A program made the position numbers and the translations under genes. Below, in pieces: positions 13,501-23,994 of a DNA stretch of 64,000 bases. Location: the NCBI GenBank assembly GCA_036244855.1, contig BQKZ01000003.1:138090-202089 (forward strand), read 5' to 3'. How positions within the stretch are numbered: the stretch's first letter is position 1; each line of letters opens with the position of its first letter. The notes beneath the pieces were generated by a model. That model saw only the letters and a list, made by a program, of their open reading frames with translations, was not told the DNA's origin and did no database searches. The stretch comes from Temnopleurus reevesii (taxonomy: Eukaryota; Echinodermata; Echinoidea; Temnopleuroida; Temnopleuridae).

Positions 13501-16500
13501 ACTCGAGTTCATCAGGCTTTATAAAATGTCAACATACAAGGCTGAAATGTAAACTGCAACCGTAAACTACATCCCTAAACCTAACCCTCATTGCAAATGC
13601 CAAAGTAACGTCCAAGTGATATACACATATTCCACCTACCAATATGCTTTGATCATGTTTATACTTGAGTTCATCTAAGTGAAGATTCTTCTCATCCACC
13701 TCATCATACATGGATTGGACTCAGTTGACGAGGGAATCATTGGTGAAACTGAGCGTCCGATGTCTGTCCATGATACTCCTTAACATGTCATCATTTACCT
13801 CCAAGTAATCTGTAAATGTGGAATAAAGAGATATATTGGTCATAAAAAGATATTCTGTAATATTTGTTTATATATAGACGGACAAAAACTTGCATTAAAA
13901 GGATGAGAATCTCAAAAGCAGTGGAGCTCAATAATTTAGAATGAATTTGCATGATGACAAAGTATAACTGAAAAAAAAGGATCAGAACACTGGCTTTGTT
14001 ATGGTGTGACTTCCTCTGTTACCTACTAATGGAGAGCGAAGTATGTTGAGAATAAAACTAGCATTGCAATAATTCTTGCCTTATTCAGAAATGAATAAAC
14101 AACAATAGACAGTGCGTTTCCGAGCAGATTTGATGAGATCATTTCAGAAATGCACTGTCTACCAATGTTTATTCATGATGGGATACAGCAAGAATTATTT
14201 CAATTGTTATATACACAACACAAAAACCATTCAATCGCTAATAATTTTTAAAAATGAACAAGTTTGGATGGTTTTAATTCAAACCATTTTTTACTTCACA
14301 ATTATTCTGGTGCATTTAAAATAATAGACAATGCTTCAATTTCTCAACTAGAATGGTAGTTATCAATTTTGTAAAAAAAAAAAACAGTTTGATGAATTAA
14401 CACCCCCCCCCCCCTTGGATAGCTAAGCACTTAACACCACATGATTATAATTACTCTACACATATCATATAACTGGTCCTGCAGAAGGGCCCCTTAGCAT
14501 TAGACTTGAAACCAGTGAAGACTAACTGTGATGGTACATGTACTTACTTTCTGGAATATTGTCGAGCACTCTCATTAGGAATTCCTCAAACTTCTTGTAT
14601 TTCTTGATCTTCTCATTCAGTTTATGATGCCTATCAAAAGAAATTGAAACGATGTTGAGTTTTGTAAGATTATGGATCATCATTGAAGGAAGACATAGAA
14701 CAAGTGACTAAAAAGTTACAATTGATTGGTAAATGCCAAACAAAATCATTTGCAATAGATTGACAGTTGATACACAATCAAGTGCAACTTTCTAGCAACA
14801 TCTCCATACTTGCTCAGAACCTAGTTAGTATGAAAGCCAAAATATGACAATAAGTAATACTTGTTAAAAATGACTACTCATTTGATGAAAACAAATGTGA
14901 AATTAAGAATCACATTCTGACAGTTGAATCTCACTTTAAAGCCCAAGTATAGTTTTGGTAAAAGCGAATATTTTTATCACCAAATTTTGTCTTCAAATCT
15001 ACTTAAAAAGAAACATGATATCATGAACATGTTGTACAAAAGATTGTACGAAAAATTAACAAGTTTTGGAAAAGTTATAACCTAAAGTGTGGAAAATATT
15101 TTAGCGTCGTAGCCCCCGACGCGAATTCAATATTTTCTTTCTTGATAAAGGACAGCTTCTCATGAACAAAATTGGATACAAATTTCAGAATTTATTCTTT
15201 ATGTATTCCTTTTTAGCATGCTTTAATAAAATCTTGGAAATAATTGTCTATATGCCCGATAAGAAGCAAAATATTGTTATAACCAAGAGAGGGCGATAAA
15301 TACGATTTAACGGTCAAATTCAAATTTTCAAAAGAATTCGCTCGTAGAAAAATATGCTATGATCTTGAAACGTGTATAGAAACTATCTGTCATGGTATAT
15401 ATCCCCAAAATTCACATTTCTTTAATCTTTACCAAAACTATACATGGGCTTTAATATTTCAGAAACTGAATTCAATCAATAGAAAGAAACCGCTTAATAT
15501 AAAATGACACTTACCTTGTTTTTAATTCTTCTAATTGAGCCAAAAGTAGATCATATTCTGCTTGTTTCTGTTCTTTAACCTTCAGTTCCTGTTGATATTT
15601 GTGAATAGCTCTCCTTCTTTTGGCTTCAGTCTCGTGGATAAACTTATCAAACTTTTCCACTCTGTCCTTCATCTGCAATTAAGAACATTTATGATGATAT
15701 TAATCTATTTAAGTTAATTCTAAATACCCTAACAAGTGGAAAAGTGAGCAGTTCCATTCTTCATTTAATTCAATATAATTTTTCAGTCTTTACCAAATTA
15801 ATTTTAAACACTGTAAAGTGATTTTTATCTAAAAACATTTTTAATAAAATTTGTGTGAAAGATTGAATTATAAGCAACAATTGTCAAAGTTGGAAGACCC
15901 CATTTTGAGAGAGAGAGTTCTTTCAAACCTTACACAGGTTACTCATTGTAATTAAATAACCTTATCATTAAATTAATAAAATTAATAATTTATCTCCCCG
16001 ATGAAAAATCATTCTACTAACAATTATCTAACATTACCAATATTTATATACATTGGCCTAACATTGCAAGAGATCTTGATAATTCATAGATCCCTTATTC
16101 AAGAAATTAAAATACTCAAAAACCTTCATCTCTCTTTTCTTACCAATTGTTGTTTCTTCTGTAGATCCACTCTTTTCTTCTCACATTCTTCCATACGCTT
16201 CTGGAACTGGATCCGTTTCGTGCGGAGCTCTTGCGTGACATCGTCAACTTCTACTTCTCGCTTCAGGAGCAGTGTCTTCTGTAACGTGTTCAGTCCAGTC
16301 TCTATCAATTTACCTGCAGACTGTTAATGGCAAAACATTGATTGATTGATTAATTCATTGAATTTATTTCCATGTTAAAACATTTAAAATTTAAAGATAC
16401 AGGGTAGTGCCCACATTCAGCTCACCCATCAAGGGGAGCTGCCTGGTCTTCTAGCTGGACATGTCTGGTATCCCATATTATGAAAAAAAATATTGGAAAA

Positions 16501-17976
16501 TTTATTTTTAATGATGATCTTAAAAGAAGATCTTTAAAAAAATAAAGTAAAATGCTTGTTTGAATAACATTTCAAAGCTTTAAATTCTGCTTGACACAAT
16601 CTTGATAATTGATGAGGTACATGTAATTCCTTTACGTAGCTCATCGATGAAGCTATACTAGGATAAATTGGTGAAGAGAGTAGAAGCAGGGAGTGTCCCG
16701 ATAGGCTGGTGGAGTACTTATCAATGTATCAATTTGTTTAAATCTAAAATGAACCATGCAACTTTACTGCTAACAACCAACTACATAGTGAAGTCAAATT
16801 GTTGTCAAGCTATTATCTTGCTCCATTGATGAAACATATAAATTACTCTTGGTACATGTGTGAAGAAAGCCCCAAATATGCAATCATTTCAAACATCCAA
16901 ACTTGAATTTTCATTGCTTAACTCTCTGATCCTATATGAACTTTTTTACATTACATGTATGCCAATTAGGCCACTTTACCACTTATGATTTGTTTATCTT
17001 TATTCTCTCTACATGTAAACAAACAAAATAGATGAAGTGCATTTCAGAGCATATGTTTTGGCAAATAATATGGAAATTGGATGAACAATCTTTTGGTTTT
17101 CAAAACTGGTGAAACTAGAACTATAACTTACCTCCTTAACAATAGGATATCTGTTCACATTATCGTCTTCTTCATCACTAGGAAATAAAGAAAAATGTTG
17201 ATAATATGTATGAATTAGAATATCAAATCCATCTAATGAGAAATATATTCTGTTGATTGAAGCGATTGCAACAATATTAGCATGCATTTGTTGATTAATA
17301 TTATCATTATTTCACATTGGTCTAACCTTCTTTCTTTTTTTTTACATCACATATCTCACATCAATTCGAAGTAAAATAAATTTTGACTAAATAATAGTTA
17401 ATGTCGGCCTATCGAATTCATTTAAATATCTTTTTAAGAAGCTATGAAATAACACTTTTAACATCCTCCAGAACAATCATTAATAATACTCCTTTTTATC
17501 TTAAACATTCAATGCATACCAATAAAAGACTGAAATAAATTGAATACTAAAAATATTCCATCAGACATATTCTCATTTGTAATAGTTCTAATACTCTTAT
17601 AAATTTTAACAAAACCAAGTCCAATGGTCAACCACAAATGCATATAATTAGTTCAAAGGTATGCTGGTCTTTGAGGCCTAATAAGGTTTCAATGAAAATT
17701 TCAACAATTCTTTTCTCCTTCACTCAGCAAGGTTTTAATTACAACGTACATGTAATTGCAAAATGCACTGTGCATAGCACTGCAATAGTGCTCGAGCTGA
17801 TCGAACTGCACTGCTAAAGTGATATACACAAATTGAATGGACAAAAATAAGGCCAAGTAAAATGAACTATAAAATTCGTCTTACCCCCTCTCTCCAAGCT
17901 GGGTCACGAAAACACTCTGCTTCTGGGGCTCAAGCTCTAATTTATAAGGAAAACTGGTCGCTTCTGAAGCTGCCAT
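10463..17976 (-). CDS. CCDC42/CFAP73-family (DUF4200) coiled-coil ciliary protein, with in-frame TGA
   Basis: Nine coding exons on the minus strand: 17976-17885, 17177-17132, 16320-16144, 15672-15515, 14630-14548, 13809-13640, 12280-12170, 11232-11116, 10579-10463. All have GT-AG borders and agreeing phases, 357 codons including the final TGA. The ATG lies in a strong context (CCAAAATGGC). Residues 1-46 are an acidic leader (MAASEATSF, then DEEDDN). Residues ~47-165 are a charged coiled coil with the family signature: KFDKFIHETEAKRRRAI, then KKFEEFLMRVLDNIPE, then DRHRTL. Residues 280-318 hold ETLGRIKMAINNL, which matches the conserved C-terminal block of CCDC42-type proteins. The family serves axonemal inner-arm/MIA complexes (CFAP73) or sperm structures (CCDC42); which paralogue this is I cannot tell. 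CCDC197-like is also possible. Oddity: codon 215 (13723-13721) is TGA, although the frame continues with family-like sequence after it. Confidence 0.82.
11116..11232 (-). CDS. Coiled-coil gene, coding exon 8
   Basis: 39 codons, phase 0 at both ends, acceptor CTTTCTACAG, donor GTAAG. SETLGRIKMAINNLVDKC resembles the conserved C-terminal LGxIKMAxxNL block of CCDC42/CFAP73 proteins and is the best family marker in the 3' half. Confidence 0.8.
11490..11550 (+). mobile_element. SINE 3' tail fragment
   Basis: GAGCGCTATATAAATGCCC followed by (ATT)n matches the 3' end of the SINE at 57260-57560 and of the copy at 34313-34498. It lies in an intron of the coiled-coil gene, antisense to it. Only the tail is preserved. 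Confidence 0.5.
11738..11815. repeat. Short fold-back element, AGGGTTGTGTTGCAT termini
   Basis: TAGGGTTGTGTTGCATAAA at the left pairs with CATGGAACACGACCCTG at the right. About 77 bp in all. It resembles the element at 36064-36193, which has the same GGGTTGTGT...ACACAACCC ends. Confidence 0.45.
12170..12280 (-). CDS. Coiled-coil gene, coding exon 7
   Basis: 37 codons, phase 0 both ends, acceptor CATATCAG, donor GTGAG. Encodes VINKDLAEMQHMQEDRID and then an acidic helix ending FCYRDQ. A heptad-like charged helix continuing the coiled coil. Confidence 0.75.
13162..13265 (-). repeat. GTGGCCACT repeat, copy 1
   Basis: On the minus strand it reads TACAGTCAAACCTGTCTTTA, then GTGGCCACT and later TATAGTGACCACC. 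A shorter plus-strand copy is at about 34697-34775 (CAGTCAAATTTGTCTATAGT then GGCCACC). Probably a dispersed MITE-type repeat. Confidence 0.4.
13375..13520 (-). repeat. Degenerate tandem copy of the end of exon 6
   Basis: The block at 13458-13518 copies the 3' end and donor of exon 6 (13640-13682). The reverse strand reads GATGAACTCGAGTA, an ~11-base insertion, then CAAACATGATCAAGGCATAT and a donor-like TTGGTAAGG. Flanking bases (CTGAACCAAAACCTAATTC against CCTAAACCTAACCCTCATT) also match. The insertion brings a TAG in frame, so it cannot replace the exon. Confidence 0.65.
13640..13809 (-). CDS. Coiled-coil gene, coding exon 6 with in-frame TGA
   Basis: Acceptor ATTTACAG, donor GTAGGT. Encodes NYLEVNDDMLRSIMDRHRTL, then SFTNDSLVN, stop TGA (13723-13721), then VQSMYDEVDEKNLHLDELKY to the end. 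The frame after the stop is the one that joins correctly to exon 7, so the exon is conserved apart from one codon. CGA to TGA is the simplest change, but the original residue is not known. Confidence 0.75.
14548..14630 (-). CDS. Coiled-coil gene, coding exon 5
   Basis: Acceptor TTTTGATAG, donor GTAAG, 83 bases. Encodes HHKLNEKIKKYKKFEEFL then MRVLDNIPE, matching the family's K-Y-x-x-F-x-x-FL-x-x-VL block near the end of DUF4200. Confidence 0.8.
14936..15454. repeat. TTAA-flanked MITE, TTAAAGCCCAAGTATAG termini
   Basis: TTAA at 14936-14939 and 15451-15454. The left end AGCCCAAGTATAGTTTTGGT and right end ACCAAAACTATACATGGGCT are inverted repeats. It is 519 bp, without an ORF, in intron 4 of the coiled-coil gene. 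A truncated copy begins at 63890 at the window end. Confidence 0.7.
15515..15672 (-). CDS. Coiled-coil gene, coding exon 4 (DUF4200 core)
   Basis: Acceptor AATTGCAG, donor GTAAG, phase 0 in and phase 2 out. Encodes MKDRVEKFDKFIHETEAKRR, then RAIHKYQQELKVKEQKQAEY and LLLAQLEELKTR. The KFDKFI...KRxRAxxK pattern is the hallmark of CCDC42/CFAP73 proteins. Confidence 0.85.
16144..16320 (-). CDS. Coiled-coil gene, coding exon 3
   Basis: 59 codons, phase 0 both ends; acceptor CATTAACAG, donor GTAAG. Encodes SAGKLIETGLNTLQKTLLLK, then VDDVTQELRTKRIQFQKRME and ECEKKRVDLQKKQQL, the start of the coiled coil. Confidence 0.85.
17132..17177 (-). CDS. Coiled-coil gene, coding exon 2
   Basis: 46 bases, acceptor TTATTTCCTAG, donor GTAAGT. 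Encodes DEEDDNVNRYPIVKE after a split Gly codon shared with exon 1. Acidic linker, not conserved enough to assign. Confidence 0.75.
17885..17976 (-). CDS. Coiled-coil gene, coding exon 1 with start codon
   Basis: ATG at 17976-17974 in a near-ideal context (A at -3, G at +4). Encodes MAASEATSFPYKLELEPQK, then QSVFVTQLGER. Donor GGGTAAGA. Phase 2 out, completed by T from exon 2. Confidence 0.8.
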
Positions 17977-19289
17977 TTTGGTCAAGAAATATCTTCAGAA
18001 CCTCTAAAATAGATATTTTGATCGTCAAACTCTTATTACAATGCGCATTGTGTATACAGGAGAATTTAGTGTGCATACATGCATAGAGAATTCACCTGTT
18101 CGCCGAAGTCAATCACATATGCAAATGAGTTGTCGCCAAGGGGACGTCCCACGCTAAGCTTCCCCGATAGAGGGGGACATTTCGATAAAGGAACTTGTGG
18201 CAAGCGGAATGGGCGAGTTTTTTTTTTTATCAGTCTGACATTACTATAAATACTGAGCAGAAATCTTTCCCAGTATGGTTGCACATTTGTTGTGGCCACG
18301 CAAAAGGAGGGAAATGAAGAAAAAAAATGTCTACACTACCAAAAAAAACCCCACTAGATTCGATGTTGCCACATCCATGCAAGCGGGAGAAATGTCTAAC
18401 TTTCCTGAAAAGGCTAAACATATGGAATTGAATGTACCAAAATGACTGCAAAGATTTTAGAATGAAGTCACAGATTCTGGTGAAGTTGACAACCCAATGA
18501 TCCCCATTGCAGAATGAAAGAAAAATCTTAAATTAATTAATATTCAATTGATACCCTGTTTCTCCTCTTCTGGCAGCATATAAATGCAGACGTGTAGTTC
18601 GGAATGCATTTGAGCCTGAGGGAGCGGGGGAGGGAGGGAGAGGCTACACGCCTGTAATGTGTATAGTTGACTTGATTTCGCTACTTTGATTGGCCCATGA
18701 ACCACACAATGACCTGAACTTCATATGATACGCAAATTGTTGTTTATTAACACTGTCATAAGCCCACTGCAGTCCCCAAATTATCCGACAAAACAACAGA
18801 AAGTAACAACAACAACAACAAAAGAAACTCAACTTCTTAACGGGAAGTGTCCAACAAGATTTACTGGTAAAGTGTATCAACTACAAGTGATATTATCTAT
18901 TTCTATACCAAATACAAAATTTTGTAACCAGATAGTTAATATGAAATTGCCTGTAAATCTAGTGTCCAATCTCCATTAACCCTTTGAACCCTAAAGTACT
19001 TTTTAAAGAGATATTGCTACTTTTCAATTTGCTTTGTCAGCACTACCCTAACACAATAAAGTACCCTGTCTCAATCAAATCAATTCTTTAGCAGAATTTT
19101 GATGAGCAGATGGTGCAAACATACATTTCATCAAACCTGGAAAAAAGGAAATCAAATCTGCTACTTGCGACTTTTGACTTGTAAACAGGTCATTAGGGTT
19201 GAAATTTGTTTGTTTTTCTTCAAAATAAGTTACTAGTCTGGGTAGGGAATGGAAAGCTAAATGTGACATAGACTAAGAATGAAGATTTA

Positions 19290-19566
19290 GTAATAATAAT
19301 AATAATGATGATCGGCTTTTATAAAGCGCTTATCAACTCTTCATAAATAATTCTCTATAAGCGCTCTACAGTTGCAGCATTATTACCCTGGCTTTAGCCC
19401 GGCAGCCACTTCATTAGCGCACTTGGCGTTTCAAGGAATAAATATTCCTACCAGGTACCCATTCACCTCACCTGGGTTAAGTGCAGCACAATGTGGGTGA
19501 ATTTCTTGCTGAAGGAAATTAACGCCATGGTAGGCGAGAGTCATGACCACTACACCACGGCGCCTA
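19290..19566 (-). mobile_element. tRNA-derived SINE, minus orientation
   Basis: Read on the minus strand it starts GGCGCCGTGGTGTAGTGGTC (A-box-like), then has a shortened head lacking a clear B box. The body contains CAGCAAGAAATTCACCC, CCCAGGTGAGGTGAATGGG and AGCGCTTAT, and it ends in (ATT)n. Same family as 57260-57560. Confidence 0.7.
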
Positions 19567-20220
19567 CTTGATAGTATCCTATCAAGCAATGTAGCAGTTT
19601 CCTTTCACTTAATTTTTATCCGAGACAAAATGAGAACTTAACAATTTTTATGAAAATATACGAGATCCATAGTGTGTCGGTTTACATAACATCGTCGGTT
19701 TGTCAAACATGTTATTGTGGGGGAGGGGGGTACCCGCTCCCTCCATCACCCCCCCCCCCCCCCCTCTGGCTTATGCACCTGGTATTCCATGCCCGAATAT
19801 AATTATGTACGAGGCGATTGCAATGCTTAAATCATAAAACCTTTGCTATGGGCAATCCAGTATCAATGAACGGTTAATTCTAATAAAATCTTCTCTCTTT
19901 AGATTGCAAATTGCATTAGGAATGAAAGATAAAAGAGAGACGTCAAATTATTAGTCCTAATATGGGGGACAATGGGAAATGAAGTGTAAGAAAAGAGGAA
20001 AAGAACAAGAATTACAAAAAAAGTCAGACAAACAGACAAACAGAAAACGCAGACGAGGTATTAGGTATTAGGTATATAAGAGCGCAGAGAGTGATAGGGA
20101 AAAAAAAGAGATTTAGAAATGAAAAGAAATGAATAGCAAAGAAGAGAAAGGGGTGAGGTTGCGGAGTTCGCTCTACTGATAAAATGAAAAGAATCTGCCT
20201 ATTGATTAATCGATCGATTG

Positions 20221-20580
20221 ATGTTTATTGCACATGTAGTGTGTTTGGGGAAATCATGTTTGCCTTGTTTGAATAAGGACCCAGGAGGTAGTGGTTTTCG
20301 GTCATGTCCAAATATTCTGGTTGGTATCCAAGGGCATCAGCAAAAGCCATTGTTGCGAACAGGGGCAAAGTCAGATCAAGGAGACTTTCGTCAGATCTTT
20401 CAATCGCGCGGTTTAGAAAAGTTTCAGAAACTGCGACAAAAATATGAAAGCTATAAATACGTTCAGCACGAAGGCAAGTTATGTAACTCGCCAATGCGCT
20501 TTGTTCTGGTCAAAAAGGCGAAGAGACAATTTGTACAAACTCACCTTCGAGCTGCACGCGTAAACTGTGCTAGTTTCTGA
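20221..20580 (+). other. 119-codon ORF of unknown meaning
   Basis: An ATG-initiated ORF in DNA otherwise full of stops, with a higher GC share than its flanks. It has KFQKLRQKYESYKYV in its middle and ends with TGA. No domain, no splice context and no family recognised. The opposite strand is also open for much of it, so composition alone could explain it. Confidence 0.15.
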
Positions 20581-20634
20581 AACCTGATTAAGGTTCGGCG
20601 CTGAGTGTTACCCTAACTAATGTTAGAGTATACA

Positions 20635-20945
20635 ACTATACTGGAGAAAAGGTAAAAGTACAAGAAGAAGAAGAGCTTTGGGGAAAAGGGAACGGAAGAT
20701 GACGATACTGATAAAGAAGAAGGAAAAGAAGGTGAAGGAAAGAAAGAAGACGCATATAAGTATGAAAAGGAGAAAAAGAAGAAGAATAAGATGAAAAAAG
20801 TGATGAGAAGGATGATGACGGAGGATGAGAATGATAATTATGAAGGAGGAGGAGAAGCAGAAGAAGAAGTAGTAGTAATAGTAATAGTAGTAGTAGAAGT
20901 ATGATGAGTAGAAATTGCAGTAGTAGTAGAAGTAGTATTTATTTA
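20635..20945. repeat. Purine-rich tract with (GAA)n, (GTA)n microsatellites
   Basis: About 250 bases of AGAAGA-type sequence pass into (TAG)n/(AGT)n at 20865-20935. Low complexity, non-coding. Confidence 0.75.
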
Positions 20946-21487
20946 TTTATTCATGTTTTATTTACAACAAAATAGAAAAAGAAGAAAGGGTAGATGGTAG
21001 TCCGATTCAGTAATGAAACTGCTCTACCACGGAGCCCTCTATCCATACAGATAATGTACATGTACATGTACAAACATTATAAATTAACATAAATAGAACA
21101 TAAAAACACACAAAGAATCGATTTAAACAACATCAAAATTGGATAAGGAAACAAATTATGATACAATGATAAATGCATGAACTAGAAAAGAAAAAAACAT
21201 ATGTAATAGAATCTAATTTAATCTAAATTTAAATCTAAAAACGGTGATCCCCCTCCCGCCCCTGATGAGCAAGATATCATTTAGAGTATGTTGGAATATA
21301 TTCTGCATTGTTTTTTGTAAAAGTGACAGTGATTTGCAGTTATGGACTGTTAGTGGTAATGTATTAAAACGAGTGGTTCCGATGAATGAAAAAGACTGTT
21401 TTTAACTCTGATTTTGGACGTGGGATAGTACCACATAAAATAATCATTCGTTTACAGATTTTGGACGTGGGGGTAGTACTACAGAAA

Positions 21488-21811
21488 ATAATAATAATAA
21501 TAATAATAATTGAATTTATATAGCGCTTTTTCCAGAGGATACAAAGCGCTGCTTAAAAATACATATTAAAAAAAATAGCTACATTATGAATTATAAAGAT
21601 GGGTTTTGAGGTGTTTCTTGAAAAGGCTGAGTGATTTGGTATTACGGAGAGATGCGGGGAGACTATTCCAGAGTCGTGGGGCCAAGGATTGAAAAGAGTT
21701 GAAACCGGCTTGTTTTTTAGACTTCGGAATCTTAAAGGAAGGGGCACAGCTGGAACGGAGAGAATATGACGTTTTCTGCTGTTGAAAGAGTGAGGAGATA
21801 TAATGAGGAAT
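21488..21811 (-). mobile_element. 3' end of a non-LTR retrotransposon (LINE), truncated by gap
   Basis: On the minus strand, from 21811 down to a TAA at 21586-21584, one frame reads PHYISSLFQQQKTSYSLRSS, then QSLAPRLWNSLPASLRN, then SLFKKHLKTHLYNS and stop. This is the typical C-terminus of LINE reverse-transcriptase ORFs (LWNxLPxxLR...FKxxLKTHL). It is followed by GCGCTATATAAATTC and (ATT)n. The rest of the ORF lies in the gap or is missing. Confidence 0.8.
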
Positions 21812-22715
21812 NNNNNNNNNNNNNNNNNNNNNNNNNNNNNNNNNNNNNNNNNNNNNNNNNNNNNNNNNNNNNNNNNNNNNNNNNNNNNNNNNNNNNNNNN
21901 NNNNNNNNNNNNNNNNNNNNNNNNNNNNNNNNNNNNNNNNNNNNNNNNNNNNNNNNNNNNNNNNNNNNNNNNNNNNNNNNNNNNNNNNNNNNNNNNNNNN
22001 NNNNNNNNNNNNNNNNNNNNNNNNNNNNNNNNNNNNNNNNNNNNNNNNNNNNNNNNNNNNNNNNNNNNNNNNNNNNNNNNNNNNNNNNNNNNNNNNNNNN
22101 NNNNNNNNNNNNNNNNNNNNNNNNNNNNNNNNNNNNNNNNNNNNNNNNNNNNNNNNNNNNNNNNNNNNNNNNNNNNNNNNNNNNNNNNNNNNNNNNNNNN
22201 NNNNNNNNNNNNNNNNNNNNNNNNNNNNNNNNNNNNNNNNNNNNNNNNNNNNNNNNNNNNNNNNNNNNNNNNNNNNNNNNNNNNNNNNNNNNNNNNNNNN
22301 NNNNNNNNNNNNNNNNNNNNNNNNNNNNNNNNNNNNNNNNNNNNNNNNNNNNNNNNNNNNNNNNNNNNNNNNNNNNNNNNNNNNNNNNNNNNNNNNNNNN
22401 NNNNNNNNNNNNNNNNNNNNNNNNNNNNNNNNNNNNNNNNNNNNNNNNNNNNNNNNNNNNNNNNNNNNNNNNNNNNNNNNNNNNNNNNNNNNNNNNNNNN
22501 NNNNNNNNNNNNNNNNNNNNNNNNNNNNNNNNNNNNNNNNNNNNNNNNNNNNNNNNNNNNNNNNNNNNNNNNNNNNNNNNNNNNNNNNNNNNNNNNNNNN
22601 NNNNNNNNNNNNNNNNNNNNNNNNNNNNNNNNNNNNNNNNNNNNNNNNNNNNNNNNNNNNNNNNNNNNNNNNNNNNNNNNNNNNNNNNNNNNNNNNNNNN
22701 NNNNNNNNNNNNNNN
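21812..22715. other. Assembly gap (904 N)
   Basis: Run of N between a LINE end and a GGACGAA-type minisatellite, which probably explains why assembly failed here. Long open frames across it are artefacts. Confidence 1.
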
Positions 22716-22830
22716 GCGGCTATTAGACGAAATGATTAATGGACAAAGTGGTAATTGGACGACCTAATGTTAGACGAAGTGCGTTTGGACGAAACGGTCA
22801 TTGGACGAGATGGCATTGGACCAAGTGGGG
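22716..22830. repeat. Minisatellite of TTGGACGAAATGG-like units
   Basis: Successive variants such as ATTAGACGAAATG, AATGGACAAAGTGG, TTAGACGAAGTGCG, TTGGACGAAACGG and TTGGACGAGATGG repeat every 12-18 bases. The array starts at the gap edge and is probably longer inside it. Confidence 0.65.
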
Positions 22831-22846
22831 ATAAACCGTTTACAAT

Positions 22847-22954
22847 AACGAAAACGGTAAGCGCAAAATTGTCTTTATCTTCAAATATATTTCAATAAGA
22901 CGAAAACGGTAAGCGCAAAATTGTCTTTATCTTCAAATATATTTCAATAAGACG
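22847..22954 (+). repeat. 52-bp tandem duplication
   Basis: AAAACGGTAAGCGCAAAATT at 22851 recurs at 22903, and both copies run on through CTTCAAATATATTTCAATAA. Two almost identical units, so the duplication is recent or an assembly duplicate at the gap edge. Confidence 0.8.
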
Positions 22955-23309
22955 ATGTTTGAACTTTTGCTATGTCGTGATATATTTATCTTATATATTT
23001 ACTGCCCTTCGTCTACCGTCATTTCGTGAAAACAGGATAATAGGGTGAAAAAAATATATCGCAGACAATGGTGAAATAACTAATTCCGTTTTACATACAT
23101 TTCTTATTCAGAGACGACCAAGAACATTATTTAATGGTAAATAAATTCATTACAAGATAGAAATGCGCAAATACAAACTTTACATCTATTTTACAAATTT
23201 TGCCTCACTTTTTCGCCTCGGAAAAAAAAAATGTCCAGCAATCCCGTGTATCCAGGATCGTACTTAAGGGGGGGGGGGCATTTTTAGGGGGCGCACCCTT
23301 CAGTCATTT

Positions 23310-23455
23310 TGTTTTATAATCGAGTAATTTTTGTTATTTTCTTATGATGTATATATCATCTTTATTTCTTTTGTATATTGTGTATATTTCAATTTTGCAT
23401 TTGTTGTGATTTCTTTTATGACGGAAATAAAACAAACAAACAAACACACACATAC
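23310..23455 (+). mobile_element. Possible LINE 3' UTR ending in (CAAA)n
   Basis: An AT-rich block ends ATGACGGAAATAAAACAAAC followed by (AAAC)n and (AC)n. This is the usual look of a LINE 3' end with a simple tail. No ORF piece survives. Confidence 0.35.
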
Positions 23456-23994
23456 CCATTTTCACGTTTTTACTGGGGCATCTGTCTGCGCCAATAAATG
23501 TTATGGAATGAATTTAAAAGAATAATTATGATATTTGAATTGGCCATGTTCGAATTAAAATAAGTATTACGTAAGCCTAAACTATATAGGGGTAATTTAA
23601 ATACAACTGTACTTATCAATTATACTGACTCAAAGTGTGAATACTAATTCCCTAATTTGCTATTGAGTGAAAGTTTGTCTAAATTGTATAACCGCTTCAA
23701 CCACAAATCGTTAGAACAAACACTTTCTCTTCGGCCGAAAAGAATGCAGGCACCGTAACTCGGGTAATGTGTACCAAAATAGGTGTATCCTTTCTCCCTC
23801 CCCTATTTAGGGCAATGTCATTGTTATTATTTGTCGCCCCGTCCCACTTTTTAACAGCGGCAAACACTCCGCAGCCTTTATATGCTAATAATAAAGGAGC
23901 TTTTATAAACACATAAAGCCCGAGGATGAATCAATAAGCTAACAATTAGGCCCCCTCACTCTCAGGGTTCCCATAATATTGGACAGCGTACCTC

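Larger units (their letters stand above)
18000..23990. other. Spacer between the divergent coiled-coil gene and MOK
   Basis: Contains a reversed SINE, a purine-rich tract, a LINE end, a 904-base gap and a minisatellite. The proximal ~500 bases beyond 17976 should hold the coiled-coil gene promoter. I saw no full X-box there, only half-site-like GTCGCC and GTTGCC near 18135 and 18365. No exon was recognised. Confidence 0.4.

Noticed and set aside
13721..13723. Selenocysteine codon
   Set aside because: No family member is known to me as a selenoprotein and the context is a plain coiled coil. A nonsense change is simpler. Kept only as something to test.
18066..18451. Minus-strand ORFs of 73-77 codons upstream of the coiled-coil gene
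   Set aside because: Overlapping frames without family resemblance; probably promoter or 5' UTR DNA.
21766..22767. Long ORFs of 307 and 333 codons
   Set aside because: They run through the N gap; only a few real codons lie at each end.
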